64,000 nucleotides of DNA from Actinomycetota bacterium (GCA_018268675.1 JAFDWB010000041.1:1-64000), one strand, 5' to 3'; counted from the stretch's first letter, positions 22,761 to 31,801 are shown. Numbers and translations: made by a program. Notes: a model not told the origin generated them from the sequence alone.

Positions 22761-24719
22761 TCAGTTCACCACGCAGCGGGCGCCGCCGGGGGATTCGCCC
22801 TTCGCCGGGAAGGCGTGGGCGAGGGCGTGGGCGATCAGCGCGGCGCGGGCGGCGTAGCCGGGCGAGGTGAAGTGGATGCCGTCGCTGATGAACCAGGAGT
22901 CTTTGACCGCGGCGGCCCAGTTGTAGACGCGCATGTTGGGGTAGCGAAGGCACGCTTTTTCAAGTTCCGCGTCCCATTTCTTCATGCCTTCCTCGGAATA
23001 GAATTCGGTCGCGTCGGGCAGCGTCTTGACGTTGATCCAAAGGACCGGTTCGCCTTTGACGATGTTCATCATCTTTTCGATCCGTTCTTCGAGGCCGACG
23101 TTGGAGCCCGCGGCGACGTCGGCCGCCTCGTTCGTCCCCAGGGCCAGGACCCAGCACCCTTTGTAGCCTTCGGCCTGCCACGCTTCGGCGACTTCCTGGG
23201 CGTTCGGCTGCCCTTCGTAGCGCTCTTCGATCGAGCGGGCGCCCTGCACTTCCATGTGCACTTCTTTGACCCCGACTTCGGCGTAGCGGTTTTCGATCCG
23301 GTCTTTCGGGTTGGGCAGGTATTCGGGCGAGTAGAGGCCCTCGGAGGTCGAGTCGCCGATGTGGACGACGCGCCGGCAGGAGGTTTTCTGCGAGTCGGCG
23401 GCCTGTTTGGGGGTGAGCGGGACCGGGCCCTTGGTGCCCGCCGCGGTCGCTTCCTTGACCCGCAGCTGTTCGCCTTCCGCCGTCGCCTTGTTGAGGCCCG
23501 CCATGCCGGCGATGGCGACGATCAGCAGCACGCCGAGCCCGACCAGGACCATCCGCCCCTGCGGCGAGAAGGTCGCCCAGCTCCAGCCGAGGCGGCGCCG
23601 GCGGGCGAGCAGACGGCCGATCGCGCCGTGGCGGATCGGCTCCTCGACGTAGCGCCAGGAGAGCGCCGAGATGGCGAAGATCGCCGCCACCTGGAGGGCG
23701 TCGCGAAGGAGGCTCTGGCCGTGCGGGCCCTGCGGCGAGGTGAGGACGATGATCGGCGTCTGCCAGAGGTAGATGCCGTAGGAGCGGACGCCGATCCAGC
23801 GCAGCGGTCTGCAACCGACCACGTTGCCGAGGCGACAGGCCGGGTGGGCGAGCGGCATCAGCACCATCACCGTCGCCAGCGAGAGCAGGACGAAGCCGCC
23901 GCGGTAGAGGAACTGGGAGAACTCGCCGGTCTGCCAGACCATGATCGCGATGATCAGCAGGCCGACGCAGCCGAGCAGGTCGAGGTTTTTCCGCGCCTGC
24001 GGGGTGATGCGGCGGCTGAGCTTGCGGCTCGGCCAGACCATCGCCAGGGCGGCGCCGAAGAGCAGCTCCGCGGCGCGGGTGTCGGTGCCGTAGTAGACGC
24101 GCGAGGGGTCGAGGCTCGGGTGGTAGAGGATGACCATCCAGATCGAGGAGGCGATCGCGAGGGCGAGGGTCCAGAGCGCCAGGCGGGGGCGCAGACCGTC
24201 GGCGTTCCGGCGCTCGTGCACGAACTTGAGCCCGATCAGGAGGATGAACGGCCAGAGGATGTAGAACTGCTCCTCGACTGACAGCGACCAGAGATGGTTC
24301 AGCGGCTGTTCGGGCGCGAAGCGCGCGAAGTAGGACACGTTGGCCGCGATCTGCTGCCAGTTGTTCACGTAGAAGATCGCCGAGAGGACGGCCTTGCGGA
24401 ACTGGTCGGGCTGGGCGGGGCCGAAGATCGTGACCCAGGCGACGACGATCAGCAGCATCAGGAAGAGCGCCGGCAGCAGGCGGCGGGCGCGGCCGAGCCA
24501 GAAGCGCCCGAGGTGGATCGCGCCGCGACGGAGGAACTGGCCGAGCAGGATGTCGGTGATCAGGTAGCCGGAGAGGGTGAAGAAGATGCCGACGCCGAGC
24601 AGCCCGCCGGGGGCCCAGCCGTAGCCGAGATGGAAGAAGATGACCGCCAGGACCGCGATCGCGCGCAGGCCGTCCAGCCCTGGCATGTAGCGCTCGCCGC
24701 GCGTAATTGGTTCTGGCAT
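22761..24719 (-). CDS. OatA-like acyltransferase 3 with C-terminal SGNH domain
   Basis: A 652-residue membrane protein. The ATG at 24719 gives the usual start RYMPGLDGLRAIAVLAVIFF. Family signatures are GVGIFFTLSGYLITDILL, HLWSLSVEEQFYILWPFILL and WRYVEEPIRHG. About ten membrane helices run to residue 440. The C-terminal extracellular SGNH hydrolase-like domain has VVHIGDSTSEGLYSP, VLALGTNEAADVAAG and the D-x-x-H site ISDGIHFTSPGYAAR. Such proteins O-acetylate wall or exported polysaccharides. It is divergent from the secreted duplicated-domain protein at 24769, which may act at the same place. Confidence 0.9.
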   Translation of the reverse strand: MPEPITRGERYMPGLDGLRAIAVLAVIFFHLGYGWAPGGLLGVGIFFTLSGYLITDILLGQFLRRGAIHLGRFWLGRARRLLPALFLMLLIVVAWVTIFGPAQPDQFRKAVLSAIFYVNNWQQIAANVSYFARFAPEQPLNHLWSLSVEEQFYILWPFILLIGLKFVHERRNADGLRPRLALWTLALAIASSIWMVILYHPSLDPSRVYYGTDTRAAELLFGAALAMVWPSRKLSRRITPQARKNLDLLGCVGLLIIAIMVWQTGEFSQFLYRGGFVLLSLATVMVLMPLAHPACRLGNVVGCRPLRWIGVRSYGIYLWQTPIIVLTSPQGPHGQSLLRDALQVAAIFAISALSWRYVEEPIRHGAIGRLLARRRRLGWSWATFSPQGRMVLVGLGVLLIVAIAGMAGLNKATAEGEQLRVKEATAAGTKGPVPLTPKQAADSQKTSCRRVVHIGDSTSEGLYSPEYLPNPKDRIENRYAEVGVKEVHMEVQGARSIEERYEGQPNAQEVAEAWQAEGYKGCWVLALGTNEAADVAAGSNVGLEERIEKMMNIVKGEPVLWINVKTLPDATEFYSEEGMKKWDAELEKACLRYPNMRVYNWAAAVKDSWFISDGIHFTSPGYAARAALIAHALAHAFPAKGESPGGARCVVN

Positions 24720-24768
24720 CGGACCGATGCATGGTAGGGACGGGCGAGGCTGATAGTTTGCCCGCCTT

Positions 24769-25470
24769 ATGCAGGGCCTTTCGCGATGCTGGTCGATTGC
24801 CCGATCGGAACTCCGCCGGAGGGGGGCGACGAGCCTCGCCGTCGGGGCGCTGCTCCTCGCTCTGGCGCTGGCGCTCGCCGCGCGCCCGGCGGCCGCCGCC
24901 CCGGCGCCGGCGACGAAACCCTGCCCCAACTTCCGCGTCCTCCACAACGACCGGATCGGCGCCGCGGTCATCCCGGCCGGCAACTACCTGATCACCCTGG
25001 AAGGCGCCGGCCTGACCTGCAAATCGGCGGGCGAACTGTTCGCCGAATTCCTTGCGATCTTCGACGGCCGCCTGCCGGCGCCGTGGAAGGTCGCAGCGGA
25101 AGGCTCCGGCAAGGCGTCGTTCCGGCGCGGCTCGGCCCCAGGCTTCTCGATCGAACTGAACGGCAAGCGCGAAGAAGGCGGCAAGAACCCGGACCTGGGC
25201 ACTCTCTGTCCCAACCCCTTCACCCTCAACGCGGACACCGTGATCAAGCCCTTGCGCTTCACCAAAGGCAAGTTCCTGATCTACCTGCCCCCCGGCTCGG
25301 GCATCACCTGCAACCGCGCCGCCGTCCTCTTCACCCGCTTCCTCGGGGCCGGCGGCACCCTGCCCCCACCCTGGAAGCTGATCAGCCAGACGGCCACCTT
25401 CTACAAGCCGTCGAACCCCACCCGCTCCGCCTTCCGCATCGAACCCTTCTCCGCCTCCGGCGGCAGCTAG
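24769..25470 (+). CDS. secreted protein with two tandem copies of a Cys-containing domain
   Basis: A 233-residue protein with a signal peptide (ATSLAVGALLLALALALAAR, cleavage after the Ala/Pro run). The mature protein is two copies of one domain. Copy 1 is CPNFRVLHNDRI...AGNYLITLEGAGLTCKSAGE, FLAIFDGRLPAPWKV. Copy 2 is CPNPFTLNADTV, GKFLIYLPPGSGITCNRAAV, FLGAGGTLPPPWKLI. Each copy has two Cys, likely one disulfide. No known family name comes to mind. The internal repeat, signal and adjacency to the acyltransferase argue for a surface role. Confidence 0.75.
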   Translation: MQGLSRCWSIARSELRRRGATSLAVGALLLALALALAARPAAAAPAPATKPCPNFRVLHNDRIGAAVIPAGNYLITLEGAGLTCKSAGELFAEFLAIFDGRLPAPWKVAAEGSGKASFRRGSAPGFSIELNGKREEGGKNPDLGTLCPNPFTLNADTVIKPLRFTKGKFLIYLPPGSGITCNRAAVLFTRFLGAGGTLPPPWKLISQTATFYKPSNPTRSAFRIEPFSASGGS

Positions 25471-25524
25471 CCGGCCACCTGCCCGGCCACCCCGCCTTGG
25501 CGGAACTCACCAGGGTGGGGGCGC

Positions 25525-25848
25525 CTAGCGCTGCTCGAGCGCGAAGGGGGTGCCCTCGGAGTCGCGGCAGATCGACCAGCGCTCGCCGGGGTGGACGATC
25601 TGGCCACCGAGGTCGTCGACCACGCGCAGGGCGCTGGTCATGTCGGCGACCGGGAAGTAGGGGAGCGAGGCGGTGTCGCCGGGACCGCGGCCGCGCTCGT
25701 GGACGCCGACCCGCACCCCGCCCGTCTCGGCGACCCAGCCGGCGCCCTCCTGCGGGCCGCGGGCGGCGAGGTCGATGCCGAGCAGGCCGTTCCAGAAGCG
25801 CCGCGCGCGCTCCGGGTCGTCGGCCGGGAACTCGATCAGCGCCGCCAT
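25525..25848 (-). CDS. VOC (glyoxalase-like) family protein
   Basis: A 107-residue single-domain VOC protein: MAALIEFPADDPERARRFWN opens, WVAETGGVRVGVHERGRGPG and LPYFPVADMTSALRVVDDLG continue, and it ends ERWSICRDSEGTPFALEQR. Metal ligands of true glyoxalases are not all evident, so substrate is unknown. It starts inside the 3' end of the zinc-ribbon gene (13-base overlap) and is the third gene of the operon from 27097. Confidence 0.88.
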   Translation of the reverse strand: MAALIEFPADDPERARRFWNGLLGIDLAARGPQEGAGWVAETGGVRVGVHERGRGPGDTASLPYFPVADMTSALRVVDDLGGQIVHPGERWSICRDSEGTPFALEQR

Positions 25849-26144
25849 CGCCGCCAGCGTAACCCGCGCCCGCTCGGGTTGCGCCCGGACAGATCTCCGT
25901 CGCCCCCGAGGAAGGACGTTTCGCGGGCGAGCAACTGCTCGAACTCGCCGCGGTCGAGGAAGATGCCGTGGCACTTGCGGCACTGCTCGATCGTCACCCC
26001 GTTGCGCTGGTGAGAGCGCATCTCGCCGCCGCATTTCGGGCACCGCATCGTCTCGCCCGACGGGGGCTCGTCGGACCCCCCGGCCCCCGGTTTGAGCTCC
26101 TCCGCCCCGCCGCGCTGCGCGCCCTCCCCCGTCACCTCGCTCAC
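25836..26144 (-). CDS. zinc-ribbon (TFIIB-type) protein
   Basis: A 102-residue protein. The start GTG overlaps the amidase stop as GTGA. After a flexible N-terminus comes MRCPKCGGEMRSHQRNGVTI and EQCRKCHGIFLDRGEFEQLL, a CPxCG...CxxCHG ribbon with the W/FLDRGE(F/L) signature of zf-TFIIB proteins. It has a basic tail (GRGLRWRRWRR). Such proteins are common next to unrelated metabolic genes and their role is unclear. Likely zinc-binding, cytoplasmic. Confidence 0.85.
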   Translation of the reverse strand: MSEVTGEGAQRGGAEELKPGAGGSDEPPSGETMRCPKCGGEMRSHQRNGVTIEQCRKCHGIFLDRGEFEQLLARETSFLGGDGDLSGRNPSGRGLRWRRWRR

Positions 26145-27097
26145 GACGACGGCTCCGCCCCGGCCTCGGCCAGGCCCGCGTAGGCGTCGGGGCGGCGCGT
26201 GGTCAGGAACGGGAAGAGCTCCAGCCAGTCGCCGCGCTGGTCGAGGTCGAGGTCGCAGACGAGCACCGCCGCCTCGTCGCGCGGCGCCTGCACCAGCACC
26301 CTGCCGTAGGGGTCGGAGATGAAGGACGAGCCGTAGAACGTCAGCGGCCCCTCCACGCCGAAGCGGTTCACCGCGACCATGAAGGTGCCGTTGGCGATCC
26401 CGTTGGCGACGATCACCCGCTCCCAGAGCGGCTGCGTGTCGAACTCGGGATGGTCGGGCTCGGAGCCGATCGCGGTCGGGTAGATCAGGATCTCGGCGCC
26501 GGCGAGGCTGTACGCGCGGGCGAGCTCCGGGAACCACTGGTCCCAGCAGGTCGGCAGCCCGAGCCGGGTCTCGCCGAGCGCGACCAGGGGGAACGCGTCG
26601 CCGTCCTCGACCGGTCCCGGCCGGAAGTACTTGTCCTCGTAGTAGCCCGCGGTGATCGGGATGTGCAGCTTGCGGGTGCGGCCGAGGAGGCTGCCGTCGG
26701 GGGCGACCACGATCGCGGTGTTGAAGCCGAGCCCGCCGTCCGGCGCCCGCTCATACAGCGAGGCGTGCACGTAGATCCCGCTCTCCGCCGCCATCGCCGC
26801 GGCGAACTCGAAGGTCGGGCCGCCCGGCAGCTCCTCCGACTCGACCCCCACCCCCTCCGGCCCGGCCGGGTCGACCGCGAAGTAGGGCGACAGCGTCAGC
26901 TCCTGCAGGGCGACGAGGCGCGCGCCGTGCTCCGCCGCCATGCGGATGCCGGCCGCGAGGCCCTCGCGGTGCTCCTCCGGATCCGGGTGCCAGGACTGCT
27001 GCACGGCGGCGATCCGGAAGGGCTCGCGCCCCGGCGGTCGCTTCCGCGCCAACGACTCCTCCACCCCGGTCTTCTCGATCAGCTTGATCGCGCCCAT
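26141..27097 (-). CDS. aguB: N-carbamoylputrescine amidase (nitrilase family)
   Basis: A 318-residue enzyme that hydrolyses N-carbamoylputrescine to putrescine, CO2 and ammonia. The nitrilase triad is seen at E66 ([13 protein letters not shown]), K143 ([10 protein letters not shown]) and C184 ([13 protein letters not shown]). [15 protein letters not shown] and WDQWFPE are typical of AguB. The ATG at 27097 follows eight in-frame residues that do not fit the family. Agmatine deiminase, which makes its substrate, is divergent at 27142. The pair supports an agmatine route to putrescine. Confidence 0.92.
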   Translation of the reverse strand: MGAIKLIEKTGVEESLARKRPPGREPFRIAAVQQSWHPDPEEHREGLAAGIRMAAEHGARLVALQELTLSPYFAVDPAGPEGVGVESEELPGGPTFEFAAAMAAESGIYVHASLYERAPDGGLGFNTAIVVAPDGSLLGRTRKLHIPITAGYYEDKYFRPGPVEDGDAFPLVALGETRLGLPTCWDQWFPELARAYSLAGAEILIYPTAIGSEPDHPEFDTQPLWERVIVANGIANGTFMVAVNRFGVEGPLTFYGSSFISDPYGRVLVQAPRDEAAVLVCDLDLDQRGDWLELFPFLTTRRPDAYAGLAEAGAEPSS

Positions 27098-27141
27098 GCC
27101 TTCGACTGTACGCGGTCGCACCCATCGGCGACAATCTCCGC

Positions 27142-28239
27142 TTGGCCCGCGCGCTCGACTCGACCCCCGCCGCCGACGGCTTCCGCATGCCCGCCGAGTG
27201 GGAGCCGCACGCCGGCTGCTGGATGGCCTGGCCCGAGCGCCCCGACAACTGGCGGGCGGGCGCCGCGCCCGCGCAGGCCGCCTTCGCCGCGGTGGCCGGC
27301 GCGATCGTCGCCTCCGAGCCGGTGACGATGGGCGTCTCCGACGGCCAGTTCGAGCGCGCCCGGGCGGCGCTGCCGGACTCGGTCCGCGTGGTCGAGCTCT
27401 CCACCGACGACGCCTGGCTGCGCGACACCGGGCCGACCTTCGTCCTCGACGGGGCGGGCGAGCGGCGCGGCGTCGACTGGCACTTCAACGCCTGGGGCGG
27501 CCTCGAGGGCGGCCTCTACGCGAACTGGGACCGCGACGACCGGGTGGCGGCGAAGGTGCTCGAGGTCGAAGGGGACGCTCGCTACCGGCCGCCGCTGGTG
27601 CTGGAGGGAGGCTCGATCCACGTCGACGGCGAGGGCACGGTACTCACCACCGAGGAGTGCCTGCTGAACCCGAACCGGAACCCGGAGCTGGACCGGGCGG
27701 CGATCGAGGCGGCGCTCCACGCCCACCTCGGCACCGAGAAGGTGGTCTGGCTCGGCCAGGGGGTCTACGAAGACGAGACCGACGGCCACGTCGACAACCT
27801 CGCCTGCTTCGCCCGCCCCGGGGTCGTGCTGCTGACCTGGGTCGAGGACCCGGCCGACCCCCAGCACGCGATCTCCCGCGACGCGCTCGCGCGCCTGGAG
27901 GCCGCGACCGATGCCCGCGGGCGCCCCTTCGAGGTGATCAAGGTCCCCGCCCCCGGCCCGCTCGAGATGAGCGCCGAGGAGGCGGCCGGCATCGAGCCGA
28001 TGGAGGGCACGCAGCCGCGCCGCGCCGGGGAGCGCCTCGCCGCCAGCTACGTCAACTTCTACCTCGGCAACTCGCGCCTCGTCTACCCGCTCCTCGACCC
28101 GGCCCGCGACGCGGACGCCGGCGCGATCCTCGCCGCCGCCTTCCCCGACCGCGAGGTCGTCGGCGTCCCCGCCCGCGAGATCCTCCTCGGCGGCGGCGAC
28201 ATCCACTGCATCACCCAGCAGGTGCCGGCCGCGCACTGA
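27142..28239 (+). CDS. aguA: agmatine deiminase
   Basis: A 365-residue enzyme converting agmatine to N-carbamoylputrescine and ammonia. Family features are [80 protein letters not shown] and the active-site C356 in [11 protein letters not shown]. The start is a TTG, 44 bases from the divergent aguB start. Both genes probably share a control region. Biosynthetic use needs arginine decarboxylase, which is not in this window. Confidence 0.95.
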   Translation: MARALDSTPAADGFRMPAEWEPHAGCWMAWPERPDNWRAGAAPAQAAFAAVAGAIVASEPVTMGVSDGQFERARAALPDSVRVVELSTDDAWLRDTGPTFVLDGAGERRGVDWHFNAWGGLEGGLYANWDRDDRVAAKVLEVEGDARYRPPLVLEGGSIHVDGEGTVLTTEECLLNPNRNPELDRAAIEAALHAHLGTEKVVWLGQGVYEDETDGHVDNLACFARPGVVLLTWVEDPADPQHAISRDALARLEAATDARGRPFEVIKVPAPGPLEMSAEEAAGIEPMEGTQPRRAGERLAASYVNFYLGNSRLVYPLLDPARDADAGAILAAAFPDREVVGVPAREILLGGGDIHCITQQVPAAH

Positions 28240-28300
28240 CGTCCCTCGGCGGGAAGGGATGGGGCCCTTGCCGGCTGGCGCCCGGGCGACAAGGGACGGG

Positions 28301-28346
28301 CCGTCTCGGCCACGGCCCTGGCGGGCTGTGGCCGTGGCCGAGACGG
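28301..28346. repeat. perfect 17-base-pair palindrome
   Basis: Arms CCGTCTCGGCCACGGCC / GGCCGTGGCCGAGACGG with a 12-base loop. No second copy noticed in the window. Confidence 0.85.
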
Positions 28347-28402
28347 CCGGGTCCGGGGGGAGAGGAAGGGTCGGCACGACGCCGAAGGGACGCACGCCCC
28401 GA

Positions 28403-28447
28403 TGAGTTCGCAGAGACCCGCGGATAGCGCGGGGAAGTGCGAACTCA
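28403..28447. repeat. palindrome family B, copy 3
   Basis: TGAGTTCGCA / TGCGAACTCA perfect arms, inner CCCGCG/CGCGGG stem, 25 bases between outer arms. Closest match is 12367-12411. Confidence 0.85.
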
Positions 28448-28522
28448 CCGGGGACGGGACGCCGGGTGTGGAGGAAGGGTCGCGCGGGTGTGACGAGACC
28501 GGCACGGGGGTGGGCCGGGTCC

Positions 28523-28546
28523 GTCACCGAGGTGAGACCTCGTGAC
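28523..28546. repeat. short palindrome with one bulge
   Basis: GTCACCGAGGT and ACCTCGTGAC pair with one bulged base around a 3-base loop. Part of the palindrome array 28240-28968. Confidence 0.65.
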
Positions 28547-28595
28547 GAGGAAGTCGGGAAGGCCGGGGACCTCGTCGCCGTCAGAAGCACGCCCT

Positions 28596-28648
28596 CCGTC
28601 CAGCTGTTCCTTATGCCGGTATATCGGCCATAAGGAACAGCTGGACGG
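28596..28648. repeat. perfect 20-base-pair palindrome related to family E
   Basis: Arms CCGTCCAGCTGTTCCTTATG / CATAAGGAACAGCTGGACGG with a 13-base centre that itself contains CCG/CGG. It shares TGTTCCTTA with family E, so it is probably a subfamily. Confidence 0.85.
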
Positions 28649-28710
28649 GGTCAGGCCAGGGAGAGGGAAGGTCCGTCACGGTTCCTCCCGTCTTCCTCGA
28701 CCGCCTGAGA

Positions 28711-28760
28711 CGCGCTGCAGCGATTGGTGTCGCCATGGCGACCTGAATCGTTGCAGCGCG
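28711..28760. repeat. long nested palindrome
   Basis: CGCGCTGCAGCGATT / AATCGTTGCAGCGCG (14 of 15 pair) encloses a perfect inner palindrome GTCGCCATGGCGAC. A 50-base hairpin in all. Confidence 0.8.
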
Positions 28761-28789
28761 CCCCGGGGCCTCGACCCCGACGCTCCTCT

Positions 28790-28833
28790 CACACGGGACG
28801 GTCACGGAAGTCCGACTTCGTGACGTCCGTGTG
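28790..28833. repeat. imperfect palindrome
   Basis: CACACGG...CCGTGTG outer arms continue inward through GTCACGGAAGTC / GACTTCGTGAC with bulges. Part of the palindrome array. Confidence 0.65.
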
Positions 28834-28860
28834 CCCGCTCCCCCACGCAACCCCTCACGT

Positions 28861-28914
28861 CCTGGGCGTCTCATGGGGGTCACAGCCTGCCAGGACCGCC
28901 ATGAGACGCCCAGG
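28861..28914. repeat. perfect 16-base-pair palindrome
   Basis: Arms CCTGGGCGTCTCATGG / CCATGAGACGCCCAGG with a 22-base centre. Last member of the array, 55 bases before the convergent gene end. Confidence 0.85.
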
Positions 28915-28968
28915 GCGCATCTCGGACGGGCGCGAGGGCCCCGGACCCCGCCCGTCCCTTCCCACCCC

Positions 28969-29415
28969 CTACGCCAGCATCGTTTCCGCCCCGCCCTCCC
29001 CGGGCGCCCGCACTGCCTTCTGCACGAGCACTTCTTGGCTTTCGCTGAAGCAGAGGCGCACGAGGTGATCCGGGGCGTCGCTCAGCTTCCAGAAGCTGCA
29101 GGTCGATCCGGGAGGCGGGGCCGGGAAGAGGTGGAGGAGGTCGACTTCTTCGACTTCGTCTTCGCCGATGCCGGTGCTGCCGAGCTGCTTGAAGACCATC
29201 ACCTCGCCCTCGCCCTTGTGCAGCTGTTCGTACTGGTCGGAGGACATTTCCCAGGTGAAGAGGTGGATGGTGGGCCGGGAGCCCTGTGTTTCGTGGCCGC
29301 CGAAGGCGATCCCGAGCCCGATCAGGGCGACGACGACGCCGAGCGTGCCCCAGGCGAGGACCGCGCGACGCCGCTGCCGCCGGCGGTAGAGGTCTGTCGT
29401 CGCCGTCGCGTCCAC
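28969..29415 (-). CDS. small membrane-anchored protein of unknown function
   Basis: A 148-residue protein from the GTG at 29415. A basic stretch (LYRRRQRRR) precedes one membrane helix (AVLAWGTLGVVVALIGLGIA). The extracytoplasmic part then reads IHLFTWEMSSDQYEQLHKG, VMVFKQLGSTGIGEDEVEEV, SFWKLSDAPDHLVRLCFSE, ending Gly/Ala-rich. I do not recognise the family. It is divergent from the transketolase gene, 53 bases away. Confidence 0.65.
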   Translation of the reverse strand: MDATATTDLYRRRQRRRAVLAWGTLGVVVALIGLGIAFGGHETQGSRPTIHLFTWEMSSDQYEQLHKGEGEVMVFKQLGSTGIGEDEVEEVDLLHLFPAPPPGSTCSFWKLSDAPDHLVRLCFSESQEVLVQKAVRAPGEGGAETMLA

Positions 29416-29467
29416 CGACCGGCAGGATCGCAGACGACCGGCGCCCGCTTTCGCTAGCTTCCAGCCC

Positions 29468-31309
29468 ATGAGTGGAGACACGGATTTCCGACGCGAACTT
29501 GGCCAACAGCTGCGGGTCGACTCGGTCCGCGCCTCCGACGCGGCGGGCTCGGGGCACCCGACCTCCTCGATGTCGGCGGCCGACCTCCTCGCGGTGCTGA
29601 TCGACGGGCACCTGCGCCTGGACTTCGGCCAACCGGACGACCCCCGCAACGACCACCTGATCTTCTCCAAGGGCCACGCGTCGCCGCTCTTCTACTCGGT
29701 GCTGAAAGCGGTCGGGGCGATCGACGACGAAGAGCTGCTCACCTTCCGCAAGCTCGGCTCGCGGCTCGAAGGCCACCCGACCCCGATCCTCCCCTGGGTC
29801 GACGTCGCCACCGGCTCGCTCGGCCAGGGCCTGCCGATCGGCGTCGGCGTCGCGCTCGCGGCGCGGCTCGAGCGGATGCCGTCGCGGGTGTGGGTGCTCT
29901 GTGGGGACAGCGAGATGGCCGAGGGCTCGATCTGGGAGGCGGTCGAGCACGCCGGCAAGGCGAGCCTCGCCAACCTGATCGCGCTGATCGACGTCAACCG
30001 GCTCGGCCAGACCGGCGAAACGATGCACGGCTGGGACCTCCGCTCCTACTCGGCCCGCGCCGAGGCGGCGGGCTGGACGACGATCGAGATCGACGGCCAC
30101 GACGTGCAGGAGATCGAGGACGCCTACGACGCCGCCGAAGCCGGCGACCGGCCGACGATGATCGTCGCCCGCACCAAGAAGGGGAAAGGCGTCAAAGAGG
30201 TCGAGGACCTGAACGGCAAGCACGGCAAACCGCTGGCCGACCCGGCGAAGGCGATCGAGGAACTGGGCGGCGAGCGCGACCTCCGGGTCGACGTGAAGAA
30301 GCCCGAGGGCGACGCCACTCCTTACAAGTTCCCGGTCCCCGGCGGCGAGCTGCCGACCTGGGAGCTGGGCACCGAGGTGGCGACCCGCAAGGCCTACGGG
30401 GAAACGCTCGCGGCGCTCGGCGCGCGGCGCGACGACATCGTCGTGCTCGACGGCGAGGTCGGCAACTCGACCTACTCCGAGGACTTCAAGGAGGTCTTCC
30501 CCGACCGCTTCGTCGAGGTCTACATCGCCGAGCAGCAGATGGTCGCGGCGGCGGTCGGCTTCCAGGTGCGGCGCCACTGGACGCCCTTCGCCTCGACCTT
30601 CGCCGCGTTCCTCAGCCGCGCCTACGACTTCGTCCGCATGGCGGCGATCAGCCGCGCCGACATCCGCCTCTGCGGATCCCACGCCGGAGTCTCGATCGGC
30701 GAGGACGGGCCCTCGCAGATGGCGCTCGAGGACATCGCCAGCCTGCGCGCCGTCCACGGCTCGACCATCCTCTACCCGAGCGACGCGACCTCGACCGCGG
30801 CCCTGGTCGAGCTGATGGCCGACACCGGCGGGATCTCCTACATGCGCACCACCCGTGCCGCCACGCCGGTGATCTACGACGCCGACGAGGAGTTCCAGAT
30901 CGGCGGCTCGAAGGTCGTCCTCGAGGGCGACGACGTGACCATCGTCGGCGCCGGGATCACCCTGCACGAGGCGCTCGCCGCGGCCGAGCGGCTCGCCGGC
31001 GAGGGGATCTCGGCGCGGGTCGTCGACCTCTACTCGGTGAAGCCGATCGACGCCGACACGCTGGTGCGGGCGGCGGAGGAGACCGGCGCGATCGTCACCG
31101 TCGAGGACCACTGGAAGGAGGGCGGGATCGGCGAGGCGGTGCTGGCGGCGCTGGCCGAGCACGGCGCCTCCGCCCCGGTCCGCGTCCTCGCGGTCGAGGA
31201 CATGCCGGGATCGGCGACGCCCGCCCAGCTGCTGCGCGGCGCCGAGATCGACGCCGAGGCGATCTTTGCCGCGGCGACGGCGATCGTGCGGACCAAGGTC
31301 GAGTCCTAG
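29468..31309 (+). CDS. tkt: transketolase (compact type)
   Basis: A 613-residue thiamine-diphosphate enzyme moving two-carbon units between sugar phosphates in the pentose phosphate pathway. N-terminal TPP domain: AAGSGHPTSSMSAADLLAVL, SKGHASPLFYSVLKAVG, GSLGQGLPIGVGVALA and GDSEMAEGSIWEAVEHAGK with the G-D-S/G...N metal site. The central domain has VGNSTYSEDF and the catalytic-type Glu in YIAEQQMVAAAVGF. The C-terminal domain starts VVLEGDDVTIVGAGITLHEA. It is shorter than the 660-700 residue E. coli type and resembles the animal/archaeal-like group. Confidence 0.93.
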   Translation: MSGDTDFRRELGQQLRVDSVRASDAAGSGHPTSSMSAADLLAVLIDGHLRLDFGQPDDPRNDHLIFSKGHASPLFYSVLKAVGAIDDEELLTFRKLGSRLEGHPTPILPWVDVATGSLGQGLPIGVGVALAARLERMPSRVWVLCGDSEMAEGSIWEAVEHAGKASLANLIALIDVNRLGQTGETMHGWDLRSYSARAEAAGWTTIEIDGHDVQEIEDAYDAAEAGDRPTMIVARTKKGKGVKEVEDLNGKHGKPLADPAKAIEELGGERDLRVDVKKPEGDATPYKFPVPGGELPTWELGTEVATRKAYGETLAALGARRDDIVVLDGEVGNSTYSEDFKEVFPDRFVEVYIAEQQMVAAAVGFQVRRHWTPFASTFAAFLSRAYDFVRMAAISRADIRLCGSHAGVSIGEDGPSQMALEDIASLRAVHGSTILYPSDATSTAALVELMADTGGISYMRTTRAATPVIYDADEEFQIGGSKVVLEGDDVTIVGAGITLHEALAAAERLAGEGISARVVDLYSVKPIDADTLVRAAEETGAIVTVEDHWKEGGIGEAVLAALAEHGASAPVRVLAVEDMPGSATPAQLLRGAEIDAEAIFAAATAIVRTKVES

Positions 31310-31668
31310 CCGCCCAGCACGAAGATGTCCACGGCCACGTCGGGGTCGACGTGGATCGTGCTCATGTGCGCCTCGACCGGGCAGCCGAGGACCGCTTCCA
31401 TGCGGCTCTTGTAGATCGCCTCGGTGGCGGTGTGGTGGATCGCCCGGGTCTCGCGGACGCGGCTCTCCTGGCCCGCCTCGATCAGGGTCCGCTCGAGCGG
31501 GGTGAAGACGTCGCTGAGCACGCAGACGACCAGGTTCTCGCTGACGTGGGTCTTCGCCGCGCCGGGCCCGCGACCGAAGTGCTCGCGGTGCAGCGCGACG
31601 GCGGCGTTGGAGATCTCGGTCAGCTGCGGGCCTGGCGCCGTCACCCGCCCTTCGACCGCCTCACTCAA
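31306..31668 (-). CDS. DUF2294 domain protein
   Basis: A 120-residue single-domain protein from a TTG. The DUF2294 pattern is LTEISNAAVALHREHFGRGP, AKTHVSENLVVCVLSDVFTP, LERTLIEAG, VRETRAIHHTATEAIYKSRM and VEAHMSTIHVDPDVAVDIFV. Function unknown; the family is widespread in Firmicutes and Actinobacteria. It converges with transketolase, overlapping its end by 4 bases. Confidence 0.85.
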   Translation of the reverse strand: MSEAVEGRVTAPGPQLTEISNAAVALHREHFGRGPGAAKTHVSENLVVCVLSDVFTPLERTLIEAGQESRVRETRAIHHTATEAIYKSRMEAVLGCPVEAHMSTIHVDPDVAVDIFVLGG

Positions 31669-31801
31669 CTTTCCGCCTTCGCCGAGAGCAACTGTCGCAA
31701 AGTACTACGGCGTCAGCGACCACCGTCGAAAATCGGATTGAGCATTGGCGGCGGTTCGAGCGGGGCGCCCGGGGGCGGTGCCGCGCCCGTAAGCTGCGGC
31801 G

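Larger units (their letters stand above)
28240..28968. other. 729-base coding-free stretch made of hairpin-forming palindromes
   Basis: No reading frame here looks like a protein. Instead at least seven separate inverted repeats follow one another: 28301-28346, 28403-28447, 28523-28546, 28596-28648, 28711-28760, 28790-28833 and 28861-28914. The flanking genes converge on it. Two of the palindromes belong to families found elsewhere in the window. Confidence 0.8.

Noticed and set aside
25492-25503. CCGCC-TT-GGCGG hairpin between convergent genes
   Set aside because: A two-base loop cannot fold as such and the remaining stem is too short to support a terminator.
28240-28968. Short open frames of 80-140 codons inside the palindrome array
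   Set aside because: They run through the hairpins, have random composition and no ribosome-binding sites; the stretch is better explained as repeats.
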